A stretch of DNA of 64,000 nucleotides from Massilia litorea (GTDB lineage Bacteria > Pseudomonadota > Gammaproteobacteria > Burkholderiales > Burkholderiaceae_D): NCBI RefSeq assembly GCF_015101885.1, contig NZ_CP062941.1:1984001-2048000 (forward strand). Direction: 5' to 3'. The translations under genes were made by a program, and so were the position numbers. Under the pieces are notes generated by a model, which was given only the letters and a program-made list of their open reading frames with translations, ran no database searches and had not been told where the DNA came from. Of this stretch, positions 9,112 through 20,783 are shown in pieces; positions within the stretch are counted from its first letter, which is position 1; each line of letters starts with the position of its first letter.

Positions 9112-9930
9112 ATGAAAACATGGAACCTGCGTGAACTGGGCATCGGCATGGTGGTGCCGCTGCTGGCCATCGCGCTCTGGCAATGGGTGGCCTGGGCGGG
9201 TCTGGTCAATCCCCAGGTGCTGCCGGCGCCGCTCGACGTCGGGCGCAAATGGGTCGAATACCTGCTGCCGCTGGCGCCCGCGGCGGACGAGGGCGGCTGG
9301 TTGAAATGGGCGCTGTCGGGCGAACTGGTGGTCGATACGATCGCCAGCCTGTACCGGGTGGTGGTGGGTTTCGCCATCGGCGCGGGTCTCGCGCTGCCGC
9401 TCGGACTGGCGATGGGCGCCAGTCCCGCCGTGTATGCCTGGTTCAATCCGCTGGTGCAGATCCTGCGCCCGATCCCGCCGATCGCCTACATCCCGCTGGC
9501 GATCCTGTGGTTCGGCCTGGGCAATCCGCCGGCCGTGTTCCTGATCGCGCTGGGCGCCTTCTTCCCGGTCCTGATGAACACGATCGCCGGCGTGCGCCAG
9601 GTCGACGGCATTTATCTGCGCGCCGCGCGCAGCCTGGGCGCCGGCCGCACCACGATGTTCGTGCGCGTGATCCTGCCGGCCGCCGTGCCCTACATCCTGT
9701 CGGGCGTAAGGATCGGCATCGGCACCGCCTTCATCGTCGTCATCGTCTCCGAGATGATCGCGGTGAACAACGGGCTCGGCTACCGCATCCTGGAAGCGCG
9801 CGAATATTTTTGGTCCGACAAGATCATCGCCGGCATGATCAGCATCGGCTTGCTGGGCCTGGCGATCGACATCGGCGTGAATCGGCTCAACAACTATCTG
9901 CTGCGCTGGCACCGCGGCCTGGAGCACTGA
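9112..9930 (+). CDS. ABC transporter permease, NitT/TauT type
   Basis: A 272-aa inner-membrane permease with about six hydrophobic segments. The EAA-type cytoplasmic loop that contacts the ATPase is visible as RAARSLGAGRTTMFVRVILP. The segment LRPIPPIAYIPLAILWFGLG is the family's typical sequence before the loop. It starts at ATG 9112 behind GAGGAG, nine bases after the binding-protein stop, and ends one base before the ATPase start, so the three genes form a tight operon. Confidence 0.92.
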   Translation: MKTWNLRELGIGMVVPLLAIALWQWVAWAGLVNPQVLPAPLDVGRKWVEYLLPLAPAADEGGWLKWALSGELVVDTIASLYRVVVGFAIGAGLALPLGLAMGASPAVYAWFNPLVQILRPIPPIAYIPLAILWFGLGNPPAVFLIALGAFFPVLMNTIAGVRQVDGIYLRAARSLGAGRTTMFVRVILPAAVPYILSGVRIGIGTAFIVVIVSEMIAVNNGLGYRILEAREYFWSDKIIAGMISIGLLGLAIDIGVNRLNNYLLRWHRGLEH

Positions 9931-9931
9931 C

Positions 9932-10744
9932 ATGAAGATGGACACGAGAAGCGCATCCCATATCCGCATCGACGGCGTCAACAAGGAGTTCGTCAGCGGC
10001 CGGCGCCAGGTGGTGGCGCTGCAGGACATCCGGCTCGACATCCCGCAAGGCCAGTTCACCTGCCTGCTCGGCCCCTCGGGCTGCGGCAAGTCGACCCTGC
10101 TCAACGCGGTGGCCGGTTTTTCGCATCCGACCAGCGGCACGATCACGGTCGACGGCGTGCCGGTGGCGGGACCGGGGCCGCAGCGCGGCATGGTATTCCA
10201 GGAATACGCGCTCTTTCCCTGGATGACGGTCGAGAAGAACATCGCCTTCGGTCTCGAGATCAGGCGGATGCCGAAGGAGCGCATCGCCGCCACCGTGGAG
10301 CAGTTATTGGGCATGCTGGCGCTGACGGAGTTCCGGGCGCGCTATCCGAAAGACCTGTCCGGCGGCATGCGCCAGCGGGTGGCGATCGCGCGCGTGCTGG
10401 CGCTCGATTCGCCGATCATGCTGATGGACGAGCCCTTCGGCGCCCTCGACGCGCTGACCCGCCGTAACCTGCAGGACGAGCTGCTGCGCATCTGGATGGA
10501 AACGAAGAAAACCATCCTGTTCGTCACCCACAGCATCGAGGAAGCGATCTACCTGGCCGACCGTATCGTCGTCATGACTTACCGGCCGGGCACGGTCAAG
10601 CGTGACCTCATCGTCGACTTGCCGCGCCTGCGCGACCCGGCTTCCGCCGCGTTCAACGACCTGAAACGCGAACTCGGGCAGCTCGTCATGGAAGAGCAGC
10701 AGCGCCATCACATCGATGAGCGGCGCATGGCGATCGTGGACTGA
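9932..10744 (+). CDS. ABC transporter ATP-binding protein, NitT/TauT type
   Basis: A 270-aa ATPase energising the importer encoded by the two genes before it. Walker A GPSGCGKST starts at residue 47, the signature LSGGMRQRV is at 142-150, Walker B IMLMDEP at 162-168 and the H-loop His at about 200. The Q-loop reads VFQEYALFPWMTV. The last 50 residues are a short extension typical of SsuB/TauB-like subunits, with no regulatory domain. The operon ends here, 65 bases before ypjD. Confidence 0.94.
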   Translation: MKMDTRSASHIRIDGVNKEFVSGRRQVVALQDIRLDIPQGQFTCLLGPSGCGKSTLLNAVAGFSHPTSGTITVDGVPVAGPGPQRGMVFQEYALFPWMTVEKNIAFGLEIRRMPKERIAATVEQLLGMLALTEFRARYPKDLSGGMRQRVAIARVLALDSPIMLMDEPFGALDALTRRNLQDELLRIWMETKKTILFVTHSIEEAIYLADRIVVMTYRPGTVKRDLIVDLPRLRDPASAAFNDLKRELGQLVMEEQQRHHIDERRMAIVD

Positions 10745-10809
10745 GCCGCAGCCTGGCAGGCCGGGCAGGGGCCTGCCACTCGCGTGCCTTGATGGTGTAG
10801 ACTCGCGCT

Positions 10810-11619
10810 ATGCACAACACCCTCTTTTTCGCCGCGGCCATCCTGTACGCGGCCTGCGCCCTGCTGGCCTCAAACCGGGGCGCCGTCATCTCCGGCGTCA
10901 CCGCGCTGGCCTGGGCGGTGCACGGCGCCGCCCTGTGGAGCGACGCGTTCGCACCCGGCGGCCTGCGCATCGGTTTTGCCATCATGCTCTCGGCCGCGCT
11001 GTGGGTGTCGGTGGGCGCCTACTGGATCGAGAACCGGAATTTCGCCCTCGACGGCCTGCGCCGCCTGGTCATGCCCTGCGCCTGCGCCGCGGCTTTGCTG
11101 CCGCTGGTCTTCCCGGGCGCGATCATGCCGCTGCAGAACCAGTCGAGCGCCTTCGGCTGGCATGTGGCGGTCGCGGTGCTGGCCTACAGTACGCTGACGA
11201 TTGCCGCCTTCCACGCGGTCCTGATGGCCTTGCAGGAAACCCGCCTGCATGCGCGCACGGTGACGGCCGGCGGCGGCTGGCTCGGCGGCGCGCTCGACCA
11301 GCTGCCGGCCTTGCTGACCATGGAAAAGCTGCTGTTCCGCCTGATCTGGATCGGTTTCGTGCTGCTCAGTCTCACGGTGCTGTCGGGCGTCGTGTTCTCG
11401 GAACAGCTGTTTGGCCGGGCGCTGCGCTGGGACCACAAGAATGTCTTCGCGCTGCTGTCGTGGATGCTGTTCGCAGCCTTGCTCGCCGGACGCTACCTGC
11501 GCGGCTGGCGCGGCAAGACGGCGCTGCGCTTCACGCTGGCCGGCTTCGCCACGCTGGCGCTGGCCTATGTCGGCAGCCGCTTCGTGCTCGAAGTCGTGCT
11601 GCATCGGGGGATCGCATGA
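10810..11619 (+). CDS. ypjD: CcsA/YpjD-family inner-membrane protein
   Basis: A 269-aa multi-span membrane protein (about eight hydrophobic helices) of the cytochrome c assembly/HemX family. Conserved histidines sit in the helix containing SAFGWHVAVAVLAYS and in LRWDHKNVFALLSW, the region resembling the haem-handling part of CcsA. In many proteobacteria the gene lies next to ffh and its exact role is unclear. Here it is separated from ffh by the ABC importer. It overlaps the next gene by four bases (ATGA). Confidence 0.85.
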   Translation: MHNTLFFAAAILYAACALLASNRGAVISGVTALAWAVHGAALWSDAFAPGGLRIGFAIMLSAALWVSVGAYWIENRNFALDGLRRLVMPCACAAALLPLVFPGAIMPLQNQSSAFGWHVAVAVLAYSTLTIAAFHAVLMALQETRLHARTVTAGGGWLGGALDQLPALLTMEKLLFRLIWIGFVLLSLTVLSGVVFSEQLFGRALRWDHKNVFALLSWMLFAALLAGRYLRGWRGKTALRFTLAGFATLALAYVGSRFVLEVVLHRGIA

Positions 11620-11870
11620 GCCGCCTCGTCTTCTGGATCGCCCTGGCTGTCCTGATCTTCTTCGCCGTGCGCGCGAAGCTGCGCGCAGCCGTGCGCAACC
11701 AGCAGATGCACGTGCCGCCGCAGGGGCGTCCCGCCGCGGCGCCGCCGGCGGCGATCGAAGACATGACCAGCTGCGCGCACTGCGGCCTGCATTTCCCGGT
11801 CTCGGAAGCGGTACGGGCCGACGGCCGCGACTACTGCAGCCCGGCGCACGTGCCGCCTGTTGCGCACTAA
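11616..11870 (+). CDS. PP0621-like small membrane protein with C-terminal zinc ribbon
   Basis: An 84-aa protein with one N-terminal transmembrane helix (LVFWIALAVLIFFAVRAKLR), a Pro/Ala linker and a C-terminal metal-binding motif CAHCGLHFPVSEAV-RADGRDYCSPAH that ligates through CxxC plus a later Cys/His. Proteins of this shape regularly sit between ypjD and the pilS/pilR pair in Burkholderiales. Function unknown. ATGA overlap with ypjD and three bases before pilS suggest co-transcription. Confidence 0.82.
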   Translation: MSRLVFWIALAVLIFFAVRAKLRAAVRNQQMHVPPQGRPAAAPPAAIEDMTSCAHCGLHFPVSEAVRADGRDYCSPAHVPPVAH

Positions 11871-11873
11871 TTG

Positions 11874-13598
11874 ATGACCGGCTGGCAGGTGCTGTCCACG
11901 CAATCGCGCGCGACCTTCTGGCGCTCGCTCGGGGCGCTGACCGTCACGCGCATCGTGATCGCGCTGGTGCTGATCCTGTACCTCGCCTTCGACGTGCGCG
12001 AGGGCAGTGTCCAGGCCTCCCCGGCATACGTGCGCATCTGCCTGTTCTACCTCGGCGCCGCCCTCGTGTTCGGTGCATTGAGCCTGTCCTGGCGGCGCCG
12101 CTTCACGATCCAGCTGGCGTCGCAGATCGCGGTCGACCTGGCCGTGATCTCGCTGTTGTATCTTGCCGCCGGCGGCCTGCGCAGCGGCCTCGGTATCCTG
12201 TACCTGTTCCCGCTGGCGGGCGCGGCGATCCTGGCGCCGCTGGTGCCGGCCCTGTTTTCGGCTGCGCTGGCGACCCTGTTCGTCCTGTTCGAGGCGGCCT
12301 GGCAGATGGTCAGGCGCGAAGGCGAACCGGCGCTGATGCAGGCGGGGATGTACGGCATCGCCTTTTTCGCCGTGGTCTGGCTGGTCAACCGGCTGGCGGC
12401 GCGCCTGATCGGGCAGGAAGAACTGGCGGCGCAGCGCGGCGTCGACCTGCAGGTGCAGCAGGCAATCAACGAGATCGTGATCGCGGACGTGGGCGATGGC
12501 GTGCTCGTGGTCGGGGCCGATGGACGCATCCACACGGCCAATCCCGCGGCGCGCCGCATGCTCGGCATGGACGCCGCGGCCGGCTTGCTGCTCGACGAAT
12601 TGCCGGGACTCGAACCGGTGGCGCAGGCCTTCGCCACCTGGATGGGAACGGCAGCGACCCCCGCCCTGGCCGCGGTCGAGCCGGTGTCGGGGGAAGCGGG
12701 GCCGGATGCGGCCTGGGTGATCCTGAAACCCTACCAGGAAATGGCGGTTGGGGAGGCGGGCCTGCGGGCGCGGCGCGACCAGCCGGCGCACCTGAAACTG
12801 CGCTTTGCCAGCGTCGCGGCCGGCGGCGCGCTGCCGGGGCGCAGCGTGATCTTCCTGCAGGACGTCAGCGCCATCGAAAACCAGGCGCAGCAACTGAAAC
12901 TGGCCTCGATGGGCCGCCTGACGGCCAGCATCGCGCACGAAGTGCGCAACCCCCTGTCGGCGATCGGCCACGCCACGGCCCTGCTGGCCGAAGACCTGCA
13001 TGGCAAGGCCGAGCTGCGCTTGTTAAAGATCATCGGCGACAACGTGGCGCGCGTGAACCGCATGGTCGAGGACATCCTGCAGCTCTCGCGCAAGGCCCAG
13101 CCGTATGCGGAACCGGTGCAGCTGGCGCCGTTCCTGCTGGAGCTGAAAAACGAGTTCTGCGAAACCCAGGGCCTGCTCGATGAGATGGTCTGGCTGGGCG
13201 GCGCCGGTGCGATTGAGGTACGCTTCGACGCCCTGCACCTGAGGGAAGTGCTGGTCAATTTGCTGGGCAATGCGATCCGCTACGCCAGCCGCAAGCCGGC
13301 CAGCATCCGCATCTGGCCCGAGCTCGACGCCTTCGGCACGCTGGAGTTGCACGTGCAGGACGACGGTCCGGGCATCACGCCCGAGGTGCGCGCCCACCTG
13401 TTCGAACCGTTTTATACGACCTCCAGCAAGGGCACCGGCCTGGGGCTGTACCTGGCGCGCGAGCTGTGCCTGAACAATGGCGCTAAACTCGATTACGAGT
13501 CGCGGTTCGACACGGCGGCGCTGGGCCCGCGCAAGGCCAGCGGCCGTTTCGTCATCACCTTCGCCCAGCCGCAAGCGGCCGGCGCGAGCGCTGAGTAA
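11874..13598 (+). CDS. pilS: Sensor histidine kinase PilS
   Basis: A 574-aa inner-membrane kinase of the PilS/PilR system that controls type IV pilin transcription with sigma-54. About six N-terminal transmembrane helices (residues 20-190) are followed by a PAS-like region (about 195-330). The dimerisation helix carries the phospho-accepting His355 in SIAHEVRNPLSAIGHA. The ATPase domain has NLLGNAIRYA, DDGPGI and GTGLGLYLARE. The ATG at 11874 follows the previous stop; a TTG three bases upstream is in frame. pilR follows after 11 bases. Confidence 0.92.
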   Translation: MTGWQVLSTQSRATFWRSLGALTVTRIVIALVLILYLAFDVREGSVQASPAYVRICLFYLGAALVFGALSLSWRRRFTIQLASQIAVDLAVISLLYLAAGGLRSGLGILYLFPLAGAAILAPLVPALFSAALATLFVLFEAAWQMVRREGEPALMQAGMYGIAFFAVVWLVNRLAARLIGQEELAAQRGVDLQVQQAINEIVIADVGDGVLVVGADGRIHTANPAARRMLGMDAAAGLLLDELPGLEPVAQAFATWMGTAATPALAAVEPVSGEAGPDAAWVILKPYQEMAVGEAGLRARRDQPAHLKLRFASVAAGGALPGRSVIFLQDVSAIENQAQQLKLASMGRLTASIAHEVRNPLSAIGHATALLAEDLHGKAELRLLKIIGDNVARVNRMVEDILQLSRKAQPYAEPVQLAPFLLELKNEFCETQGLLDEMVWLGGAGAIEVRFDALHLREVLVNLLGNAIRYASRKPASIRIWPELDAFGTLELHVQDDGPGITPEVRAHLFEPFYTTSSKGTGLGLYLARELCLNNGAKLDYESRFDTAALGPRKASGRFVITFAQPQAAGASAE

Positions 13599-13609
13599 AA
13601 GAGGAAAGC

Positions 13610-15049
13610 ATGACATCACCCCGCATCCTGGTCGTCGACGACGAAGCGGACCTGCGCGAACTGCTGGAGATCACGCTCCTGAAAATGGGCCTGGACGTCG
13701 ATTGCGCGGCCACGCTGCGCGAAGCCCGGCGCCTGGTCGAGGACAACCAGTACCAGCTGGTGCTGACCGACATGCGCCTGCCCGACGGGCTCGGACTGGA
13801 ACTGGTGCGCGAAGTGTCGGCTAGCTCGAAGACGCCGATCGCCGTGATCACCGCCTTCGGCAGCGCCGAAAACGCGGTGGTGGCCCTGAAAGCCGGCGCT
13901 TTTGATTACGTGTCGAAACCGGTAGTGCTCGATGAGCTGCGCGTGATGGTGCGTTCGGCGCTGAAGCTGTCCGACGGTAGCGCCGCGGCTGGGGCGGGCG
14001 AGGGCACGGGCTCGCGCCTGATCGGCAATTCGCAGGCGATGCAGGCGCTGCGGGCCCAGATCGGGCGCCTGGCGCGCTCGATGGCGCCGATTGCGATCAC
14101 CGGCGAGTCCGGCGCCGGCAAGGAACTGGCCGCGCGCGAAATCCACGCCCAGAGTTCGCGCGCTGCGAAACCGTTCGTGGCGGTGAACTGCGGCGCGATT
14201 CCCGAAAACCTGATGGAGTCCGAATTCTTCGGACACCGCAAGGGCGCGTTCACCGGGGCCGGGGAGGAGCGCGACGGCTTCTTCCAGGCGGCCAATGGCG
14301 GCACCCTGATGCTGGACGAGGTGGCCGATTTGCCGCTGGCGATGCAGGTCAAACTGCTGCGCGCGATCCAGGAGCGGCGCGTGCGCAAGATCGGCGCCAC
14401 CAATGAGGAGCCGGTCGACGTGCGCATCATCAGCGCCACCCACAAGGACCTCGCCCGATGCGTCGAGACGGGCGTCTTCCGCCAGGATTTGTTCTATCGC
14501 CTGAACGTGATCGAGCTGGCGCTGCCGCCGCTGCGCGAGCGGCTCGACGATTTACCGGTGCTGGCCAACGGCATCCTGGCGCGCCTGGCCGGGCCTGGCG
14601 GGGCCTCGCTCGGGCCCGGCGTGCTCGATGCCTTGCGCGCCTACTCCTTCCCGGGCAACGTGCGCGAACTGGAGAACGTGCTGGAACGGGCGCTTGCCTT
14701 CGCCAATCATGGCGTGATCGAGGTCGGCGATTTATCCCTGAAAGCCGCGCGCCTGGCCGACGTGGCGCGGGTGGAACCATTGCCGGTCGTCGCCACGCCG
14801 CCGTCCCCGGCCGCGGCGCCGCCCATGCCGGCGGCCGCGCCGCTTGCGCAGGAAGTGCAGGGCCTCGGTCCGGCTTCGCTGCCGAGCAACCTGCCGGCTT
14901 ACCTGGAACAGGTGGAACGCGACATCATCCAGCGCGCCCTCCAGCAGACCCAGTTCAACCGCACCAGGACCGCCAGCCTGCTCGGCATCAGCGTGCGCCA
15001 GCTGCGGTATCAAATGCAGAAGCTCGATATCCAGGCGCCGGAAAACTGA
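13610..15049 (+). CDS. pilR: Sigma-54 response regulator PilR
   Basis: A 479-aa NtrC-family activator paired with PilS. Receiver domain 1-120 has phospho-acceptor Asp54 in [11 protein letters not shown]. The AAA+ domain has Walker A GESGAGKE (165-172), the sigma-54 contact loop GAFTGA (212-217) and Walker [10 protein letters not shown]. The Fis-type helix-turn-helix at the end reads [21 protein letters not shown] Pro/Ala-rich linker (about 385-420) joins the last two domains. GAGGAAAG precedes the ATG at 13610. The pilin genes it would control lie outside the window. Confidence 0.94.
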   Translation: MTSPRILVVDDEADLRELLEITLLKMGLDVDCAATLREARRLVEDNQYQLVLTDMRLPDGLGLELVREVSASSKTPIAVITAFGSAENAVVALKAGAFDYVSKPVVLDELRVMVRSALKLSDGSAAAGAGEGTGSRLIGNSQAMQALRAQIGRLARSMAPIAITGESGAGKELAAREIHAQSSRAAKPFVAVNCGAIPENLMESEFFGHRKGAFTGAGEERDGFFQAANGGTLMLDEVADLPLAMQVKLLRAIQERRVRKIGATNEEPVDVRIISATHKDLARCVETGVFRQDLFYRLNVIELALPPLRERLDDLPVLANGILARLAGPGGASLGPGVLDALRAYSFPGNVRELENVLERALAFANHGVIEVGDLSLKAARLADVARVEPLPVVATPPSPAAAPPMPAAAPLAQEVQGLGPASLPSNLPAYLEQVERDIIQRALQQTQFNRTRTASLLGISVRQLRYQMQKLDIQAPEN

Positions 15050-15271
15050 ACTTTGTGTCATCGCACAACTCCGGCTTGTCAAAAAGCGTTGCCTTTTCGC
15101 CAGTGCAAAATGGTGCGCGCTGCACTGCGTTTGGGCACTGCCTTCACGCGCTGAACAAGCATTAAGCAGCAGGTTAGTGCTCACTTACCGGCCAGCGCGC
15201 ATTCGAAGTCCAGCGCTCCGATGTCAAGAGTCCGGGACATAAAAAACACCTGAATTTGAAAATTTATTCAC

Positions 15272-15334
15272 TTGCGGCTTGCGCCGGCCAAGTACTACAA
15301 TTAGTCCAATGTCAAACCACGGCACTAGATCTAG
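15272..15334 (+). promoter_or_regulatory. Candidate nrdA promoter with two NrdR-like boxes
   Basis: A -35 like TTGCGG (15272-15277), an 18-base spacer and a -10 of TACAAT (15296-15301). The -10 is embedded in a palindrome CTACAATTAG (15295-15304). A second palindrome, CTAGATCTAG, follows at 15325-15334, 30 bases away, about three helical turns. Both resemble the NrdR box core CWATATATWG, and NrdR is known to repress ribonucleotide reductase operons from paired boxes. The match is by eye and the flanks are imperfect. Confidence 0.5.
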
Positions 15335-15451
15335 TAGTAGCAGGCTCAAGTGTCAAAGACCTTTTGTGTAGCAGTGGCAACAATGGCATAGTGTGCGTCT
15401 TGTTGTTCGAATTTGCTCCAAGCAAGATAAATCCATCCGCAGCAACGTTGT

Positions 15452-15473
15452 CCAGCCTGGTTACTCAGGCTGG
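15452..15473 (+). other. Hairpin in the nrdA leader
   Basis: A perfect 8-bp stem CCAGCCTG / CAGGCTGG with a 6-base loop GTTACT, about 105 bases before the nrdA start. No immediate T run follows, so it is not called a terminator. It may stabilise or pause the leader transcript. Confidence 0.4.
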
Positions 15474-15578
15474 CCGGGGTTCGTTTTGCTTCGTATTTTT
15501 TAGTTAATTTTTGGCTGCCCGTGATGCGGGTGATCGATAAACATAGGCGGCAGCCCGACTGCCCTTCCTGGAGGCCCC

Positions 15579-18494
<2,916 letters not shown>

Positions 18495-18529
18495 GTTGCC
18501 AATAAGCGGTCTTTAACTAATTAATCCAC

Positions 18530-18548
18530 GCCCGGCCGAGTGCCGGGC
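18530..18548 (+). other. Intercistronic hairpin between nrdA and nrdB
   Basis: A 7-bp stem GCCCGGC / GCCGGGC with loop CGAGT, 35 bases after the nrdA stop and not followed by a T run. It may protect the upstream message or tune the NrdA:NrdB ratio rather than end transcription. Confidence 0.4.
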
Positions 18549-18580
18549 GCAGTTGTCACAGAATTCAAGAGGAACAAATC

Positions 18581-19687
18581 ATGCTGTCATGGGACGATGA
18601 ACCAACGAGCGCCGCGCGCGCACCGCAAGCTGCTGGCCTGCCGGAAACCGTCGACGCCGCCCTGGTCGCCACCCGCGTGAACGCCGACGACAAGCGCATC
18701 ATCAACGGCAAGACCGACGTCAACCAGCTGGTGCCCTTCAAATACAAGTGGGCCTGGGACAAGTACCTGGCCGGCTGCGCGAACCACTGGATGCCGCAGG
18801 AAGTGAACATGCAGCGCGACATCGAGCTCTGGAAGAGCCCGAACGGCCTGTCGGAGGACGAGCGCCGCCTGGTCAAGCGCAACCTGGGCTTTTTCGTGAC
18901 GGCCGACTCGCTGGCCGCGAACAACATCGTGCTGGGTACCTACCGCCACATCACGGCCCCGGAATGCCGCCAGTACCTGCTGCGCCAGGCCTTCGAGGAG
19001 GCGATCCACACCCACGCCTACCAGTACATCGTCGAGTCGCTGGGACTGGATGAAAAAGAGATCTTCAACGCCTACAACGAGATCGCGTCGATCCACGACA
19101 AGGACCAGTTCCTGATTCCGTATATCAACGTGCTGACCGACCCTGATTTCAAAACCGGCACGCTGGAAGCGGACCAGACGCTACTGAAGTCGATCATCGT
19201 CTTCGCCTGCATGATGGAAGGCCTGTTCTTCTACGTCGGCTTCACCCAGATCCTGGCGCTGGGCCGCCAGAACAAGATGACCGGCGCCGCCGAGCAGTAC
19301 CAGTACATCCTGCGCGACGAGTCGATGCACGTGAACTTCGGCATCGACCTGATCAACACGATCAAGATGGAAAACCCGCTGCTGTGGACCCCGGCCTTCC
19401 GCGACGAGATCAAGGCCCTGTTCCTGGAAGCGGTAGAACTCGAATACCGCTACGCCGAAGACACCATGCCGCGCGGCGTGCTGGGCCTGAACGCGACCAT
19501 GTTCAAGGGCTACCTGCGCTTCATCGCCAACCGCCGCGCCGTGCAGATCGGGCTCGATCCGCTGTTCCCGGCCGAAGAGAATCCATTCCCATGGATGAGC
19601 GAGATGATCGACCTGAAGAAGGAACGTAACTTCTTCGAGACCCGCGTGACGGAGTACCAGACGGGTGGGGCGCTGAACTGGGATTGA
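18581..19687 (+). CDS. nrdB: Ribonucleoside-diphosphate reductase beta subunit, class Ia
   Basis: A 368-aa diiron-tyrosyl radical subunit that supplies the radical to NrdA. Ligand and radical residues are clear: Asp109 ([10 protein letters not shown]), Glu140, His143 and Tyr147 in EEAIHTHAY (equivalent to E115, H118 and Y122 of E. coli), and the later helix [15 protein letters not shown] with a Glu and a His. The C-terminal tail [10 protein letters not shown] is the part that docks on NrdA. AAGAGGAAC precedes the ATG. Its last 342 bases, terminator and linker are repeated three more times downstream (19781-20789). Confidence 0.97.
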   Translation: MLSWDDEPTSAARAPQAAGLPETVDAALVATRVNADDKRIINGKTDVNQLVPFKYKWAWDKYLAGCANHWMPQEVNMQRDIELWKSPNGLSEDERRLVKRNLGFFVTADSLAANNIVLGTYRHITAPECRQYLLRQAFEEAIHTHAYQYIVESLGLDEKEIFNAYNEIASIHDKDQFLIPYINVLTDPDFKTGTLEADQTLLKSIIVFACMMEGLFFYVGFTQILALGRQNKMTGAAEQYQYILRDESMHVNFGIDLINTIKMENPLLWTPAFRDEIKALFLEAVELEYRYAEDTMPRGVLGLNATMFKGYLRFIANRRAVQIGLDPLFPAEENPFPWMSEMIDLKKERNFFETRVTEYQTGGALNWD

Positions 19688-19712
19688 TTCCAGCTGCTCT
19701 ATATAGATGTCG

Positions 19713-19744
19713 AAAGCCCGATGAGGAATCATCGGGCTTTTTTT
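19713..19744 (+). terminator. nrdB terminator (native)
   Basis: A 12-bp stem AAAGCCCGATGA / TCATCGGGCTTT with a GGAA tetraloop and a T7 run, 25 bases after the nrdB stop. Confidence 0.92.
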
Positions 19745-19780
19745 ATGCGCTAACCTAGACCGAACCTGACTCCACGTAGC

Positions 19781-19949
19781 GACCTGATCAACACGATCAA
19801 GATGAAAAACTCGCTGCCATGAACTCCGGCCTCCCGGGACAAGATCAAGCCCCTGTTCCTGGCTGCTCTATATAGATGTCGAAAGCCCGATGAGGAATCA
19901 TCGGGCTTTTTTTATGCGCTAACCTAGACCGAACCTGACTCCACGTAGC
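19781..19949 (+). pseudogene. nrdB 3' fragment, unit 2 (internally deleted)
   Basis: About 80 bases matching the DLINTIK part of nrdB, joined directly to the sequence just after the nrdB stop; 266 bases (native 19428-19693) are missing. It carries the same substitutions as unit 3 (TCGCTGCCATGAA), so it probably derives from that lineage. It cannot encode a useful protein. Its terminator is intact (19882-19913). Confidence 0.85.
19882..19913 (+). terminator. Duplicated nrdB terminator, unit 2
   Basis: Same stem, GGAA loop and T7 run as the native nrdB terminator. Confidence 0.85.
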
Positions 19950-20290
19950 GACCTGATCAACACGATCAAGATGGAAAACTCGCTGCCATGAACCCCGGCC
20001 TCCCGGGACAAGATCAAGACCCTGTTCCTGGAAGCCGTCAACTTCCATACCGCTACGCCGAAGACACCATGCCGCGCGGCGTGCTGGGCCTGAACGCGAC
20101 CATGTTCAAGGGCTACCTGCGCTTCATCGCCAACCGCCGCGCCGTGCAGATCGGGCTCGATCCGCTGTTCCCGGCCGAAGACAATCCATTCCCATGGATG
20201 AGCGAGATGATCGACCTGAAGAAGGAACGTAACTTCTTCGAGACCCGCGTGACGGAGTACCAGACGGGTGGGGCGCTGAACTGGGATTGA
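19950..20290 (+). pseudogene. nrdB 3' fragment, unit 3 (frameshifted)
   Basis: A copy of the last 342 bases of nrdB with a one-base deletion where the native gene reads GCGGTAGAACTCGAATACC and the copy reads GCCGTCAACTTCCATACC. An open frame of about 80 NrdB-like residues from YRYAEDT to the stop remains, differing from NrdB only by Glu to Asp in the AEENPF segment. There is no ribosome site or full catalytic core, so translation into a working product is unlikely. Confidence 0.88.
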
Positions 20291-20317
20291 TTCCAGCTGC
20301 TCTATATAGATGTCGAG

Positions 20318-20348
20318 AAGCCCGGTGAAAAATCATCGGGCTTTTTTT
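20318..20348 (+). terminator. Duplicated nrdB terminator, unit 3 (G-U intermediate)
   Basis: Stem AAGCCCGGTGA / TCATCGGGCTT with an AAAA loop and T run. One arm has changed relative to the native stem, leaving a G-U pair. Confidence 0.85.
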
Positions 20349-20384
20349 ATGCGCTAACCTAGACCGAACCTGACTCCACGTAGC

Positions 20385-20725
20385 GACTTGATCAACACGA
20401 TCAAGATGGATAACCCGCTGCTGTGGCCCCCGGCCTTCCGGGACAAGATCAAGACCCTGTTCCTGGAAGCCGTCAACTTCCATACCGCTACGCCGAAGAC
20501 ACCAAGCCGCGCGGCCTGCTGGGCCTGAACGCGACCATGTTCAAGGGCTACCTGCGCTTCATCGCGAATCGCCGCGCCGTGCAGATCGGGCTCGATCCGC
20601 TGTTCCCGGCCGAAGAGAATCCATTCCCATGGATGAGCGAGATGATCGACCTGAAGAAGGAACGTAGCTTCTTCGAGACGCGCGTGACGGAGTACCAGAC
20701 GGGTGGGGCGCTGAACTGGGATTGA
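20385..20725 (+). pseudogene. nrdB 3' fragment, unit 4 (frameshifted)
   Basis: It carries the same one-base deletion as unit 3, but its first 70 bases are closer to native nrdB (MDNPLLWPPAFRD). The distal part encodes the NrdB C-terminus with Met to Lys (ATG to AAG), Val to Leu and Asn to Ser changes plus silent ones; the end [10 protein letters not shown] is unchanged. Non-functional as a subunit because the first two thirds of the protein are absent. Confidence 0.88.
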
Positions 20726-20751
20726 TTCCAGCTGCTCTATATAGATGTCGA

Positions 20752-20783
20752 GAAGCCCGGTGAAAAATCACCGGGCTTTTTTT
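20752..20783 (+). terminator. Duplicated nrdB terminator, unit 4 (compensated pair)
   Basis: Stem AAGCCCGGTGA / TCACCGGGCTT with an AAAA loop and T7 run. Both arms are changed relative to the native stem, restoring a Watson-Crick pair. Confidence 0.87.

Larger units (their letters stand above)
15050..15578. other. Leader region upstream of nrdA (no gene)
   Basis: 529 bases between pilR and nrdA with no supportable gene. They hold a candidate promoter with two NrdR-like boxes (15272-15334), a hairpin at 15452-15473 and a T-rich stretch at 15496-15508 that lies too far from the hairpin to be a classic terminator. If transcription starts near 15308 the nrdA leader is about 270 bases, long enough for further control. 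No B12 riboswitch pattern was recognised. Confidence 0.55.

Noticed and set aside
15061..15150. Possible NtrC or sigma-54 site after pilR (TGCAAAATGGTGC and GGGCACTGCC)
   Set aside because: Half-site spacing is wrong for NtrC and the -12 element does not fit TTGC; probably chance.
19988..20725. Two 100-codon frames that look like small NrdB proteins
   Set aside because: They are the frameshifted 3' copies of nrdB; the N-terminal parts read from the wrong frame and there is no ribosome site.
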